From Rhodospirillaceae bacterium (GTDB taxonomy: Bacteria > Pseudomonadota > Alphaproteobacteria > TMED109 > TMED131), in NCBI GenBank assembly GCA_902547175.1, contig CACCMS010000004.1, positions 1-45,054 of the forward strand: 45,054 nucleotides of DNA, in the 5' to 3' direction. Numbering within the stretch: the first letter of the stretch is position 1; each line of letters begins with the position of its first letter. Under the pieces are notes generated by a model, which saw nothing but the letters and a program-made list of their open reading frames with translations, searched no databases and was not told the DNA's origin. A program made the translations under genes and the position numbers. This document shows positions 15,234 to 23,718 of the stretch, piece after piece.

Positions 15234-16112
15234 TTATTTATTTAGTTTTTTAAAATACACTTCTAGCATAAAAAAATTTTTAGATATTTTAATAATAAAT
15301 CTACCAATAATAGGAATTTTAGTTAGTTTATAAAAAAGTTTTCTTATAAAAGATGAGATTCCATATAATTTTTTCCCATCAGGTTTCTTTATTAATCTAT
15401 AATGAGTTATGTCATGACACTTTAGATCACACTTTAAAAATTTTTTTTTAATTTCCCATGGCCAATCCAAGAAAAGACTTTTATTAATAAATTCTATCTT
15501 TCTTTTTTTGAAAAAAAATAATCTAAAAATACTTTTTGGAAGCCAATGCAAAAACCAAACTCTAGTATGACTTTCATAAGGTACTAGTCTGTGTGGTATC
15601 TGATGATAGATTAATCCGTTTTTTTTTAAAACTCTACTTTCTTCTTTTATATAATTTAGTTTTACATTATGTTCAATATGTTCAATTACTTGCTGAGAAA
15701 ATATAAAATCAAAAAAATCTTTTTCAAAAGGCAACTTCTTGCCATCATAAATTGTTATTCTGTTTATCTTATCATTAAAAATTAACTTCAAAAATGAATT
15801 GACTTTGTTTACGTAGTTAACTTTATAAGGGTCATTATCATAATTAACCTCAACTCCCCTTATATTATTATATTTTTTTATAGCTAAAAAACATAAGGTT
15901 AAGCAACTTCCGCATCCATGATCTAATATAATGGCATTACTTCTAATTTTGATTTCTTTAAAAATAAGTAGGCTTCCAAAATGTGGAGGAATATAACCAC
16001 TACTGTTAATTAATGTATCTAAATAGCTCCACTTCTTTAGTTTATATTCCTTTGAATATTTATTTTTTATTAAATTAATTGTTATATCTGAGAATTCACT
16101 CCAAATATCCAT
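15234..16112 (-). CDS. Class I SAM-dependent methyltransferase
   Basis: The SAM-binding motif I is ILDHGCGSCLTLCF (~65), the acidic motif II is GVEVNYD, and motif IV/post-I is FDFIFSQQVIEHIEHN, as in UbiE/sugar-linked methyltransferases (292 aa). A lysine-rich C terminus (IPIIGRFIIKISKNFF) may touch the membrane. It lies 60 bp after the asparagine-synthase-like gene on the same strand and 43 bp from the right end of the tRNA-Tyr element. Methylation of a glycan or lipid-linked sugar is likely, but the substrate is unknown. Confidence 0.8.
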   Translation of the reverse strand: MDIWSEFSDITINLIKNKYSKEYKLKKWSYLDTLINSSGYIPPHFGSLLIFKEIKIRSNAIILDHGCGSCLTLCFLAIKKYNNIRGVEVNYDNDPYKVNYVNKVNSFLKLIFNDKINRITIYDGKKLPFEKDFFDFIFSQQVIEHIEHNVKLNYIKEESRVLKKNGLIYHQIPHRLVPYESHTRVWFLHWLPKSIFRLFFFKKRKIEFINKSLFLDWPWEIKKKFLKCDLKCHDITHYRLIKKPDGKKLYGISSFIRKLFYKLTKIPIIGRFIIKISKNFFMLEVYFKKLNK

Positions 16113-16172
16113 ACTTTATTTACCGATAAATGATATATGTAATATATATAAAAAAAAACAAAAGTGAAATAT

Positions 16173-17795
16173 TTAAATCATCCCTTTCCAATTAGAGCCT
16201 TTGTCTTTTAAATATTCTTCTGTATCAAAACTAATTGAATTAGCAAAACCTCTATTATCTTTTATAATTTTAAGATAACTCCATGCAGCATAACCACACA
16301 GAGGGGTCATAAAGTAATCTAAATATCTTTTTTCAAAAGCATACCATCTACTTTTTCCAAATAATAAAAACACGCACTTAAACAGAAATCTTATAAACTG
16401 CATATTAATTGAAAAGGTATTTGGAGGATTTAATGGAAACTTGTACCATATATTTCCCCAGTTTTGTTCAATGAGTACTTTTCTATATAGATTTTGCTTG
16501 ATTTTATATGATACATCTGTTGTTTCCCAGAAATCTATGTATTCTTTATCCCATAAAGGCAAGCGCCATTCATATCCAAAAAACTCATAGACTTTTTGAC
16601 CATTTATAACATATTTAGTTTGTCTGTCTTCATATTCTATTTTTTGAAATGCTTCAATTAAAAAATCACTATCAAGATTAGCTTCAGAGTTTCTTATCCC
16701 TTCCACTCTTTTAAAAAATTTATTTTTTATCATTTCTTTATTTTGGCACATTAGACTTTTCCAAATTTTGTAATGTTTTAAAAAGAAATGATGAAAAACT
16801 TCATCAAAACTATTTTTTTCTTTTAATTCTGGTATGTGGTTACCAGTAATAAAATCTCCTGATTGCCCATTAACTATAATACTATCTTTTGGGATAATTT
16901 TGTTATTTTTTAAATATTGTATTGCTTGAAAGTCTTGCTGAAATTGAACAGCTTGAGTAGTGTCTGCAAAGTATTTAAATTTAGTATAAGTTTTACTTAC
17001 AGCGATTTTTTTGTTATTTTTATTAGTAAATTCCACATAATTCCATGGGACTTTTAGATACTCTGCTATTTTTTTTGCTGTATTTTGTTCTCTATTTTTT
17101 TTTCTACCGTAGCTAAAAGTTATTATATTTTTATAGCCTTTATTAATTAATCCAGATAAGATAAATCTAGAGTCATAGCCAGCAGATAGAGGGATTACAA
17201 TAAATCTACCATTACAGGTTTTAATTAATTTAGAAATAATATTATTATTAATTTTAATTAATTTAGATTTTAATAATCCTAAGTTACATTTTTGTTTTTT
17301 AAAAGGTTTCCAATCATGATATTTTTTTTTTATCAACAAGTTTTTTTTAATTAGTAAAAATGATCCAGGGTTACTTATCGTTACTTCTTTAAAAATACCC
17401 GAGGGGCCAAAAGTAAAGCCTGACATGGCTAAATGTTTTAGTTGCACAGTGTCTAAAGATAATTTTTTTCTATTTTTTAGTATAGCTAACAGATTAGTGT
17501 GATTATCAGCAATAAATACATTATTTTTTTCTTTAGCTAAAATAATTGGAATTGATGAAATTCTATCAACTACAATTAAAAGCTTATCTTTTCGAATAAA
17601 TATAATAGAAAAATGCCCATCAATTTTTTTGAATAACTTATTAAATTTATTTTCATTAAAATTTAATTTAGATATCTGCTCGATAAGAGCATCAGTGGAT
17701 AAATTATTTAAATAGCCTTTGAAAAAAAATTGATCATCTTTATTTTTATTTTCTATCCATCCTGTTTTAGTGCTGAGCTTTAAAAAAAACTTCAT
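16173..17795 (-). CDS. Asparagine-synthase-like protein lacking the glutaminase cysteine
   Basis: The C-terminal half is an ATP-pyrophosphatase synthetase domain: PLSAGYDSRFILSG (~201) is a variant of the SGGxDS loop, followed by FSYGRKKNREQNTAKKIAEYL and NGQSGDFITGNH. The N-terminal half looks like an Ntn glutaminase fold (DGHFSIIFIRKDKLLIVVDRISS) but begins MKFFLKL, with no Cys at position 2 and no RGPD block. It therefore cannot release ammonia from glutamine the usual way and might use free ammonia or another nucleophile, or merely adenylate a carboxylate. Proteins of this type in glycan loci are thought to act on uronic-acid carboxyls. It diverges from the 18023 gene across 227 bp. Confidence 0.8.
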   Translation of the reverse strand: MKFFLKLSTKTGWIENKNKDDQFFFKGYLNNLSTDALIEQISKLNFNENKFNKLFKKIDGHFSIIFIRKDKLLIVVDRISSIPIILAKEKNNVFIADNHTNLLAILKNRKKLSLDTVQLKHLAMSGFTFGPSGIFKEVTISNPGSFLLIKKNLLIKKKYHDWKPFKKQKCNLGLLKSKLIKINNNIISKLIKTCNGRFIVIPLSAGYDSRFILSGLINKGYKNIITFSYGRKKNREQNTAKKIAEYLKVPWNYVEFTNKNNKKIAVSKTYTKFKYFADTTQAVQFQQDFQAIQYLKNNKIIPKDSIIVNGQSGDFITGNHIPELKEKNSFDEVFHHFFLKHYKIWKSLMCQNKEMIKNKFFKRVEGIRNSEANLDSDFLIEAFQKIEYEDRQTKYVINGQKVYEFFGYEWRLPLWDKEYIDFWETTDVSYKIKQNLYRKVLIEQNWGNIWYKFPLNPPNTFSINMQFIRFLFKCVFLLFGKSRWYAFEKRYLDYFMTPLCGYAAWSYLKIIKDNRGFANSISFDTEEYLKDKGSNWKGMI

Positions 17796-18022
17796 AATAG
17801 TTTAACTAATATTATTTCAAATATAATTACTTTGCCAATATTTTATATTTGAAAATTTTTATCAACAAAATCTAATTGTTAATGATATATTAATTTATAT
17901 CAAAAAAAACCTAAATATATTTAATAAAAATTTACATAAATAAAAAGTTAGTATATCGATTAAATGTTTAAAAATATAGAATTATATGTACAATTTCAAA
18001 AATCAAATTAATTTAATATTTA

Positions 18023-19000
18023 ATGGCAAATAAAATAAACATAGGGGTTATTGGAGCAGGTTATTGGGGTCTTAATTTAATTAGAAACTTTGATAAGATG
18101 GGGGTGGTAAAATCAGTAGCTGATGTAATTTTTTCAAGAAAAGCAGACTTAGAAAAAATTTCAAAAAATATATCTTTTACTAATGATTATAGAAATATTT
18201 TGAAGGATGAATCTATTTTAGCTGTAGTAATAGCTACACCAGCTAAAACACATTATAAGGTAGCAAAAGATGCACTAAATTCAAACAAGCACATTTTTGT
18301 AGAAAAACCTCTCTGTTTAGATTTAAAAAGAGGTAAAGATATATTAAAACTATCTGAAAAAGTTAATAAGAAAGTTATGGTAGGCCATTTGATGCTATAT
18401 CACAATGCCTATATTAAAATGAAGAAAACAATAGAAGAAGGTTTAATAGGAAAAATTAGATACATATACTCTAATAGGTTGTCATTAGGAAAGTTAAGAA
18501 AAGAAGAAGACGTCCTTTGGTCATTTGCTCCTCATGATATATCTATGATTATAGGTTTAGTAAAAGAAAAACTAATTAGTGTTGAAGCTTTTGGAGGTAG
18601 TTATATTAGTAAAAAAATTAAAGACACAACTGTTACTGTGTTAAAATTTAAAAATAATATTAAAGCACATATTTTTGTATCATGGTTACATCCTTATAAA
18701 GATCAGAGATTATTAGTTATAGGTGAAAAAGGCATGATTGTTTTTGCAGATGTACAAGAAAATAACAAAAAATTAATGTTTTATAATCATGATGTTAGAT
18801 GGGAAGGAGAAACACCAGTTATTACAAAAGCAAAAGGAAAAAAAATTTTGTTTAACTTCAAAACAGAACCTCTTTTTAATGAATGTAAAGCATTTATTAA
18901 TTGGCTAACCGTAAATAAAAAGCCTCCATCTGATATTGAAGAAGGATTAAAAGTCTTAGAAGTTTTAGATATTGCAAAAAAGAAATTAAGGAAATGGTAA
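18023..19000 (+). CDS. Gfo/Idh/MocA-family oxidoreductase (WlbA/WbpB-like)
   Basis: The N-terminal Rossmann motif is IGVIGAGYWGLNLIR, then VIATPAKTHYKVAKDAL and the hallmark VEKPLCLD (the EKP lysine). The stretch NRLSLGKLRKEEDVLWSFAPHDISM is characteristic of the WlbA/WbpB subgroup, which oxidises C3 of UDP-N-acetylglucosaminuronic acid using NAD. The next two genes match the two following steps (transamination, acetylation), which supports this role. It opens the long plus-strand run. The length of 325 aa is normal. The upstream UDP-GlcNAc 6-dehydrogenase is not in the window. Confidence 0.88.
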   Translation: MANKINIGVIGAGYWGLNLIRNFDKMGVVKSVADVIFSRKADLEKISKNISFTNDYRNILKDESILAVVIATPAKTHYKVAKDALNSNKHIFVEKPLCLDLKRGKDILKLSEKVNKKVMVGHLMLYHNAYIKMKKTIEEGLIGKIRYIYSNRLSLGKLRKEEDVLWSFAPHDISMIIGLVKEKLISVEAFGGSYISKKIKDTTVTVLKFKNNIKAHIFVSWLHPYKDQRLLVIGEKGMIVFADVQENNKKLMFYNHDVRWEGETPVITKAKGKKILFNFKTEPLFNECKAFINWLTVNKKPPSDIEEGLKVLEVLDIAKKKLRKW

Positions 19001-19558
19001 GTGTCATTTATTCATGAAACTGCAATAGTAGATAATAATGTTGAAATAGGAGAAGAAGTTTTTATTTGGCACTTTAGTCATATTTTATCAAATAGTAAAA
19101 TAGGTAATAAATGTAATTTGGGCCAAAATGTAATGGTTGGGCCTAAAGTTGAAATAGGTGAAGGGTGTAAAATTCAAAACAATGTATCTATATACGAAGG
19201 TGTGCAATTAGGAAAAAACGTATTCTGCGGACCTTCCTGTGTATTTACTAATGTTATCAACCCTAGAGCATTTATAAATAGAAAGAATGAATATAAAAAA
19301 ACTATAGTTGAAGATGGTGTAACTTTAGGAGCTAACTGTACGATTGTATGTGGTATTAGTATAGGTAAGTATGCTTTTATAGGAGCAGGAGCAGTGGTGA
19401 CTAAAAATATTAAAGATTTTGCATTAGTTATTGGTAATCCTGCAAAACAGGTAGGATGGGTGTCAGAAACTGGTGCAAAGCTAGATAATAATTTGGTTTG
19501 TCCTGAAACTAACGCGAAGTATATACTAAAAAAAAATAAATTAATTAAATCTAGATAA
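19001..19558 (+). CDS. Hexapeptide-repeat acyltransferase (WlbB/WbpD-like N-acetyltransferase)
   Basis: The left-handed beta-helix is obvious from repeated I-G-x-x-x-x-I/V steps (NNVEIGEEVFIW, SKIGNKCNLG, VEIGEGCKIQNNVSI, ISIGKYAFIGAGAVVTKNI) over 185 aa. WFSH/HFSH-type histidines (IWHFSH) match the WbpD/WlbB catalytic region. It would N-acetylate the 3-amino group of the UDP-uronic acid using acetyl-CoA. The start is a GTG placed directly after the preceding TAA, so translation is probably coupled; the aminotransferase starts one base after its stop. Confidence 0.87.
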   Translation: MSFIHETAIVDNNVEIGEEVFIWHFSHILSNSKIGNKCNLGQNVMVGPKVEIGEGCKIQNNVSIYEGVQLGKNVFCGPSCVFTNVINPRAFINRKNEYKKTIVEDGVTLGANCTIVCGISIGKYAFIGAGAVVTKNIKDFALVIGNPAKQVGWVSETGAKLDNNLVCPETNAKYILKKNKLIKSR

Positions 19559-19559
19559 T

Positions 19560-20690
19560 ATGAAAAAAATTAAGTTTTTAGATCTAAGTGCACAACAAAA
19601 AAAAATTAAAAATTTTCTTGATGATAATTTTAACAGTGTTTTAGAAAAGTCAAATTATATTATGGGTTCTGAAGTAGGTGAACTTGAAAATAAACTTCAG
19701 CATTACACTAAGAGCAAGTATTGTATTACTTGTGCAAGTGGGACTGATGCATTAATACTAGCTTTACTTTCTCTTAAAATTGGTAGAGGTGATTTAGTGG
19801 TATGTCCAAGCTTTACATTTCCTGCCACTGCTGAAGCAATATTAATTACTGGAGCAAAACCTATTTTTGTTGATGTAAGCAAAACTACTTTTAACTTATG
19901 TTATAAAAATTTAGAGAATGTTTTGCAAAAATATAATTCCAAAAAAAGTAATGTTAAGGCCATAATTGCCGTAGATTTATTTGGATTACCAGCTAACTAT
20001 AATAGATTAAAAAAAATAGCTAAAGAATATAAGGTGAAAATAGTATCAGATGCAGCACAAAGTTTTGGTGCATCATTTTTTGAAAAACAAGTTGGAGCAA
20101 TTAATGACATCACTTGTACTTCTTTTTTTCCGGCAAAACCTTTAGGTTGCTATGGAGATGGAGGAGCATTATTTGTAAAGACAAAAATTATAAGAGACAA
20201 AATTATAAGCTTAAGGGCACATGGAAAGTCAAAAGACAAATATACCATTGTGGATGTAGGATTAAATTCTAGGTTAGATACTTTGCAAGCAGCTGTTTTG
20301 TTAGCTAAATTAAAAATATTTTCTTGGGAGTTAAAGGAAAAAGAAAAAATAGCCAAACTCTATACTAAAGAACTAGAAAATTATTGTGATGTGCCTTTAG
20401 TTCCTGAGAAAACTAAGTCAGCCTGGGCTCAATATACAATTCAAACAAATAACAGAAAAAAGGTGCTGGAGTATCTTCAGGAAAAAAATATTCCTACAGC
20501 TATATATTACCCTATACCTATGCACTTGCAGCCAGCTTATAAAAAATATCATAAAAAATCTTCAAACATGACAAATTCTTTAAAGTTATCTAAGTCTGTG
20601 TTTAGTATACCTATTCATCCCTATCTAAAAGAAAACCAAAAGGAATATATTATTAAATCTATCAAAGGTGCTATAAAAGATGCAAGATAA
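19560..20690 (+). CDS. DegT/DnrJ/EryC1-family sugar aminotransferase (WlbC/WbpE-like)
   Basis: This PLP enzyme of 376 aa (normal size) has CASGTDALILAL (phosphate-binding), SDAAQSFGASF (Asp to the pyridine N) and the Schiff-base Lys in SFFPAKPLGCYGDGGAL (~193). The start FLDLSAQQKKI and the QPAYKKY end are typical of the WlbC/WbpE group, which adds the 3-amino group to UDP-3-keto-GlcNAcA. Together with its two upstream neighbours it gives UDP-GlcNAc3NAcA. The APS-kinase-like gene begins 12 bp downstream. Confidence 0.89.
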   Translation: MKKIKFLDLSAQQKKIKNFLDDNFNSVLEKSNYIMGSEVGELENKLQHYTKSKYCITCASGTDALILALLSLKIGRGDLVVCPSFTFPATAEAILITGAKPIFVDVSKTTFNLCYKNLENVLQKYNSKKSNVKAIIAVDLFGLPANYNRLKKIAKEYKVKIVSDAAQSFGASFFEKQVGAINDITCTSFFPAKPLGCYGDGGALFVKTKIIRDKIISLRAHGKSKDKYTIVDVGLNSRLDTLQAAVLLAKLKIFSWELKEKEKIAKLYTKELENYCDVPLVPEKTKSAWAQYTIQTNNRKKVLEYLQEKNIPTAIYYPIPMHLQPAYKKYHKKSSNMTNSLKLSKSVFSIPIHPYLKENQKEYIIKSIKGAIKDAR

Positions 20691-20702
20691 TGCAATAAAG
20701 AA

Positions 20703-21236
20703 ATGATTATATGGTTAACAGGTATTTCTGGGTCTGGAAAAACCACTATTGCTACAGAGATTATAAGAAAATATAAAGGCATTTTCCCAAACCTTATTAA
20801 TATTGATGGAGATACAGTAAGAAATTTTTTTAATAATAGCTTAGGGTATGATATTAATGCTAGAATAAATCAAATAAAGAGAATACAGAAAATATGTAAA
20901 TTTTTAGAAAAACAAAAATTAATCATAGTTGTTTCAGCGTTGTATTCTAATGCAGAATTGATGAAATGGAATAGAGAAAATTTTTCTGATTATTATGAAA
21001 TATATTTGGAAGCTAGTTTAAACCTAGTAAAAAATAGAGACCCAAAAGGATTGTATAAAAAATTTGCACAAGGCATAGAAAAAAATGTAGTTGGTATTGA
21101 TATACCATGGCTTAAGCCTATAAATTATGATTTGAAAATAACTATGAGTGACAATAGTAAATTAGATGATGTAATTAAAAAAATATCTATGAATATTAAA
21201 ATATTTAGAGATTTAGAAAAAATTAATGAAAATTAA
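20703..21236 (+). CDS. cysC: Adenylylsulfate kinase-like protein, divergent
   Basis: The P-loop WLTGISGSGKTTIA at the N terminus, INIDGDTVRNF and RDPKGLYKK identify the APS kinase family (177 aa), which turns APS into PAPS. Several substrate-side positions differ from typical CysC: the SPY segment reads ALYSN, the FTGI loop reads VVGIDIPWLKP, and the LGF block reads SLGYDINARIN. The APS kinase domain of the 37088-38938 fusion in this same window keeps most of the usual residues. The ATP sulfurylase gene overlaps by 11 bp, so APS supply is coupled. It is most likely a genuine APS kinase of a divergent branch; a kinase for a related nucleotide is possible. Confidence 0.75.
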   Translation: MIIWLTGISGSGKTTIATEIIRKYKGIFPNLINIDGDTVRNFFNNSLGYDINARINQIKRIQKICKFLEKQKLIIVVSALYSNAELMKWNRENFSDYYEIYLEASLNLVKNRDPKGLYKKFAQGIEKNVVGIDIPWLKPINYDLKITMSDNSKLDDVIKKISMNIKIFRDLEKINEN

Positions 21237-22281
21237 AATAAATTTAGATACTTACTTAGAATTAGAAAAAATTGCTGATAAGGTTTTTTATCCTCTTAAA
21301 GGTTTTATGACAGAAGAAGATTTTCTTTCAGTAGTGAAAACCATGCGATTAAAAAACAAAAAAATTTTTCCTTTACCAGTATTATTACCTATTACACTTA
21401 AAGATAAGCAAAATATCAAATTAAATAATAAAGTTTTTCTAGAGTACAAGAATGTAAATGTAGCAGAAGTTTATGTTAGAAGTTTATTTAATATTGACTT
21501 TGAAGAATTCATTTTACCTTTATTTGGTACCAAAGATCGACAACATCCTGGTTATAAAAATCTATTAAGAAATGGAAAAAATTTTATAGGAGGCCCTATA
21601 AAGTTTTTAAGAAGAGTAAAATACAGATACTCTGATTATTCACTTACTCCAGAAACTATAAAAAAAAAAATTAAAAATTTTCAACTAAAAACAATAGCAG
21701 GTTTCCAGACTAGAAATGTTCCCCATAAAGCTCATGAGTATATTTTAAGAGATGCTTTAAAAGAAGTAGATGGGCTGTTTGTACACCCGTTAATAGGTAA
21801 AAAGAAATCAGGAGATTTTTTACCAAAAGCAGTATTGGCTAGCTATGAGTACTTGATTAATTCACATTTTCCAAAAAATAAAGTTCTTTTAGCTGGGTTA
21901 ACCACTTCCATGAGATATGCAGGACCTAGAGAAGCAGTTTTTCATGCAATAATAAGGAGAAATTTTGGTTGCACTCATTTTTTAGTAGGAAGAGATCATG
22001 CAGGTGTAGGCAATTATTATGAGGAGTATGAGGCTCAAAATTTGTGTATAAAATTAGAAAAAGAGCTTAATATAAAAATAATAAAAGTTAGAGGTCCTTT
22101 TTTTTGTAAGTATTGTAAAAAAATCACTACAGATAAATTATGTAAAAAACTCAAATATAAGGTAGAAGTAAGTGGAACTAGGATTAGGAATGCATTGTTG
22201 AAAAATAAAACTATTAGTAATAAAGTTATGAGACCAGCAATTGTAAAACTAATCAAAAAAAATAGTATTTTTATAAGGTAA
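21226..22281 (+). CDS. sat: Sulfate adenylyltransferase (ATP sulfurylase), monofunctional Sat type
   Basis: The active-site blocks are clear: FQTRNVPHKAHEYI (HxxH-type phosphate binding), GLTTSMRYAGPREAVFHAI, and FLVGRDHAGVG. The C terminus has a four-cysteine Zn-ribbon-like patch (FCKYCKK, then KLCKK) followed by VSGTRIRNALL, as in many prokaryotic Sat proteins. The 351 aa are slightly short. It forms APS from ATP and sulfate in the cytoplasm. It is unrelated in fold to the CysD/CysN system encoded 16 kb away. The gene overlaps the kinase gene upstream, and the pyruvate-kinase-like gene follows after 3 bp. A run of 11 A lies at 21660-21670. Confidence 0.93.
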   Translation: MKIKINLDTYLELEKIADKVFYPLKGFMTEEDFLSVVKTMRLKNKKIFPLPVLLPITLKDKQNIKLNNKVFLEYKNVNVAEVYVRSLFNIDFEEFILPLFGTKDRQHPGYKNLLRNGKNFIGGPIKFLRRVKYRYSDYSLTPETIKKKIKNFQLKTIAGFQTRNVPHKAHEYILRDALKEVDGLFVHPLIGKKKSGDFLPKAVLASYEYLINSHFPKNKVLLAGLTTSMRYAGPREAVFHAIIRRNFGCTHFLVGRDHAGVGNYYEEYEAQNLCIKLEKELNIKIIKVRGPFFCKYCKKITTDKLCKKLKYKVEVSGTRIRNALLKNKTISNKVMRPAIVKLIKKNSIFIR

Positions 22282-22284
22282 AAA

Positions 22285-23697
22285 ATGAAAAAAATAAAAA
22301 TAATAGCAACTATTGGCCCTAAAACAGCTGAACCTAATATACTAGTCCGTTTATTTAATGCAGGTATGTCTATAGCTAGGTTAAATGGAGCTCATAATAC
22401 TCTAGATTGGCATAAAAGTGTCATAAAATTAATAAATAAAAATTTACCAAATGTTCCAATATTAATAGATATTCCTGGTAAAAAAATTAGAACAAAATCA
22501 TTAATTAAAGAGCCTAAATTTAAAAAGGATGACGTTATAATTCTTACTACTGAGCAGAATTATAGAGGCACACAAAAAGTAGCAATTAACCACAAAAGTT
22601 TACATCAATTTTTATCGAAGAATGATAGGGTATTTGCAGATGATGGTACTTTAGCTTTTGTTGTAACAAAAATAAATGCTAATGATATTTATTGTAGAGC
22701 TTTACATGCTGGACAGTTGAAAAGCACAAAAGGGATTAATGTGCCACATGTAGATTTAGGATCAGATAAGTTATCAAAAAAAGAAAAAACATATATAAAT
22801 TTTGCTATAGAAAATAAAGTTAACTTTATTGGAATTAGTTTTGTTGAAAGTGAAAAATATATAAAAAAAATAAGAAACTTATGTAAAAACAGTAATATAA
22901 AGATAATAGCAAAAATAGAGAATCAAGGAGGTTTAGATAATATGCAATCAATTATCGAAGCTGCAGATGGAATAATGATTGATAGAGGAGATCTTTCTAT
23001 AGAAACAAATATTGATAGTATTGCTTTATTTCAAAAAAAAATAATAAATAAGTGTTTAGAATTAGCAAAGCCAGTAATAGTTGCAACAGAAATGCTAGAC
23101 TCAATGATATATAAACCATTTCCAACAAAAGCCGAGGTTTTAGATATTTCAAATGCGATAATTGATGGGGCCTCCTGTGTTATGTTATCAGGAGAGACAG
23201 CTGTAGGAAGTTACCCCATTAATTCTGTAAAAGTAATGAATGATATTAGTTTGAAAGTAGAGAAAAATATTAAGTTTAGTTTTAATAAGCAGATTGAATC
23301 AATTCCAAGTGCTATAGGGAGTTCGATTTACAGTCTTTGTAAAAGTTTACCAATAACTAAAGTCATTGCTATCACATTATCAGGATATGCAGCTAGAGTT
23401 ATATCAACTCAAATGATAAAACAACCTATAATCGCTATTAGTAATAATAAACATAATGCTAAAAGCTTCAATTTATATAGAGGAACTCAAGGGGTTTTTG
23501 CAAATATAGAATTTAAAAAAAATAGTTTAGATCATTTGCCTGAATGTTTACTACATTTATGGAAAAATAAACTTATCAGCTCAAGTGATGTAATACTAGT
23601 GACTGCAGTAGGATTTCCAGCAGCGGGAAATAGAATGAATTTGATACAAACCCACCATGTTAAGGATTTAAAAAACACCTTTAAGTGGAAAGGTTAA
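22285..23697 (+). CDS. Pyruvate kinase family protein, divergent paralogue
   Basis: The full three-domain architecture is present (470 aa): IIATIGPKT, AGMSIARLNGAHN, LIDIPGKKIRT, the B-domain DDGTLAF, IAKIENQGG (catalytic Lys), IDRGDLSIE, VATEMLDSM and VMLSGETAVG. The Arg, Asn and Lys needed for phosphoryl transfer are kept. The Ser of the usual NFSH is Ala (36) and the usual DTKGP reads DIPGK, changing positions that normally bind K+, and RGDLG reads RGDLS. It starts 3 bp after sat in what must be one transcript. It might regenerate ATP from PEP for sulfate activation, or act on another substrate. A plain glycolytic enzyme would be unexpected here. Confidence 0.82.
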   Translation: MKKIKIIATIGPKTAEPNILVRLFNAGMSIARLNGAHNTLDWHKSVIKLINKNLPNVPILIDIPGKKIRTKSLIKEPKFKKDDVIILTTEQNYRGTQKVAINHKSLHQFLSKNDRVFADDGTLAFVVTKINANDIYCRALHAGQLKSTKGINVPHVDLGSDKLSKKEKTYINFAIENKVNFIGISFVESEKYIKKIRNLCKNSNIKIIAKIENQGGLDNMQSIIEAADGIMIDRGDLSIETNIDSIALFQKKIINKCLELAKPVIVATEMLDSMIYKPFPTKAEVLDISNAIIDGASCVMLSGETAVGSYPINSVKVMNDISLKVEKNIKFSFNKQIESIPSAIGSSIYSLCKSLPITKVIAITLSGYAARVISTQMIKQPIIAISNNKHNAKSFNLYRGTQGVFANIEFKKNSLDHLPECLLHLWKNKLISSSDVILVTAVGFPAAGNRMNLIQTHHVKDLKNTFKWKG

Positions 23698-23718
23698 AAA
23701 TATAAATGCAAAGCATAC

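Noticed and set aside
17796..18022. Defined promoters in the divergent 227-bp gap
   Set aside because: Several -35/-10-like pairs can be drawn (for example TTGAAA at 17849), but the AT content makes them indistinguishable from chance.
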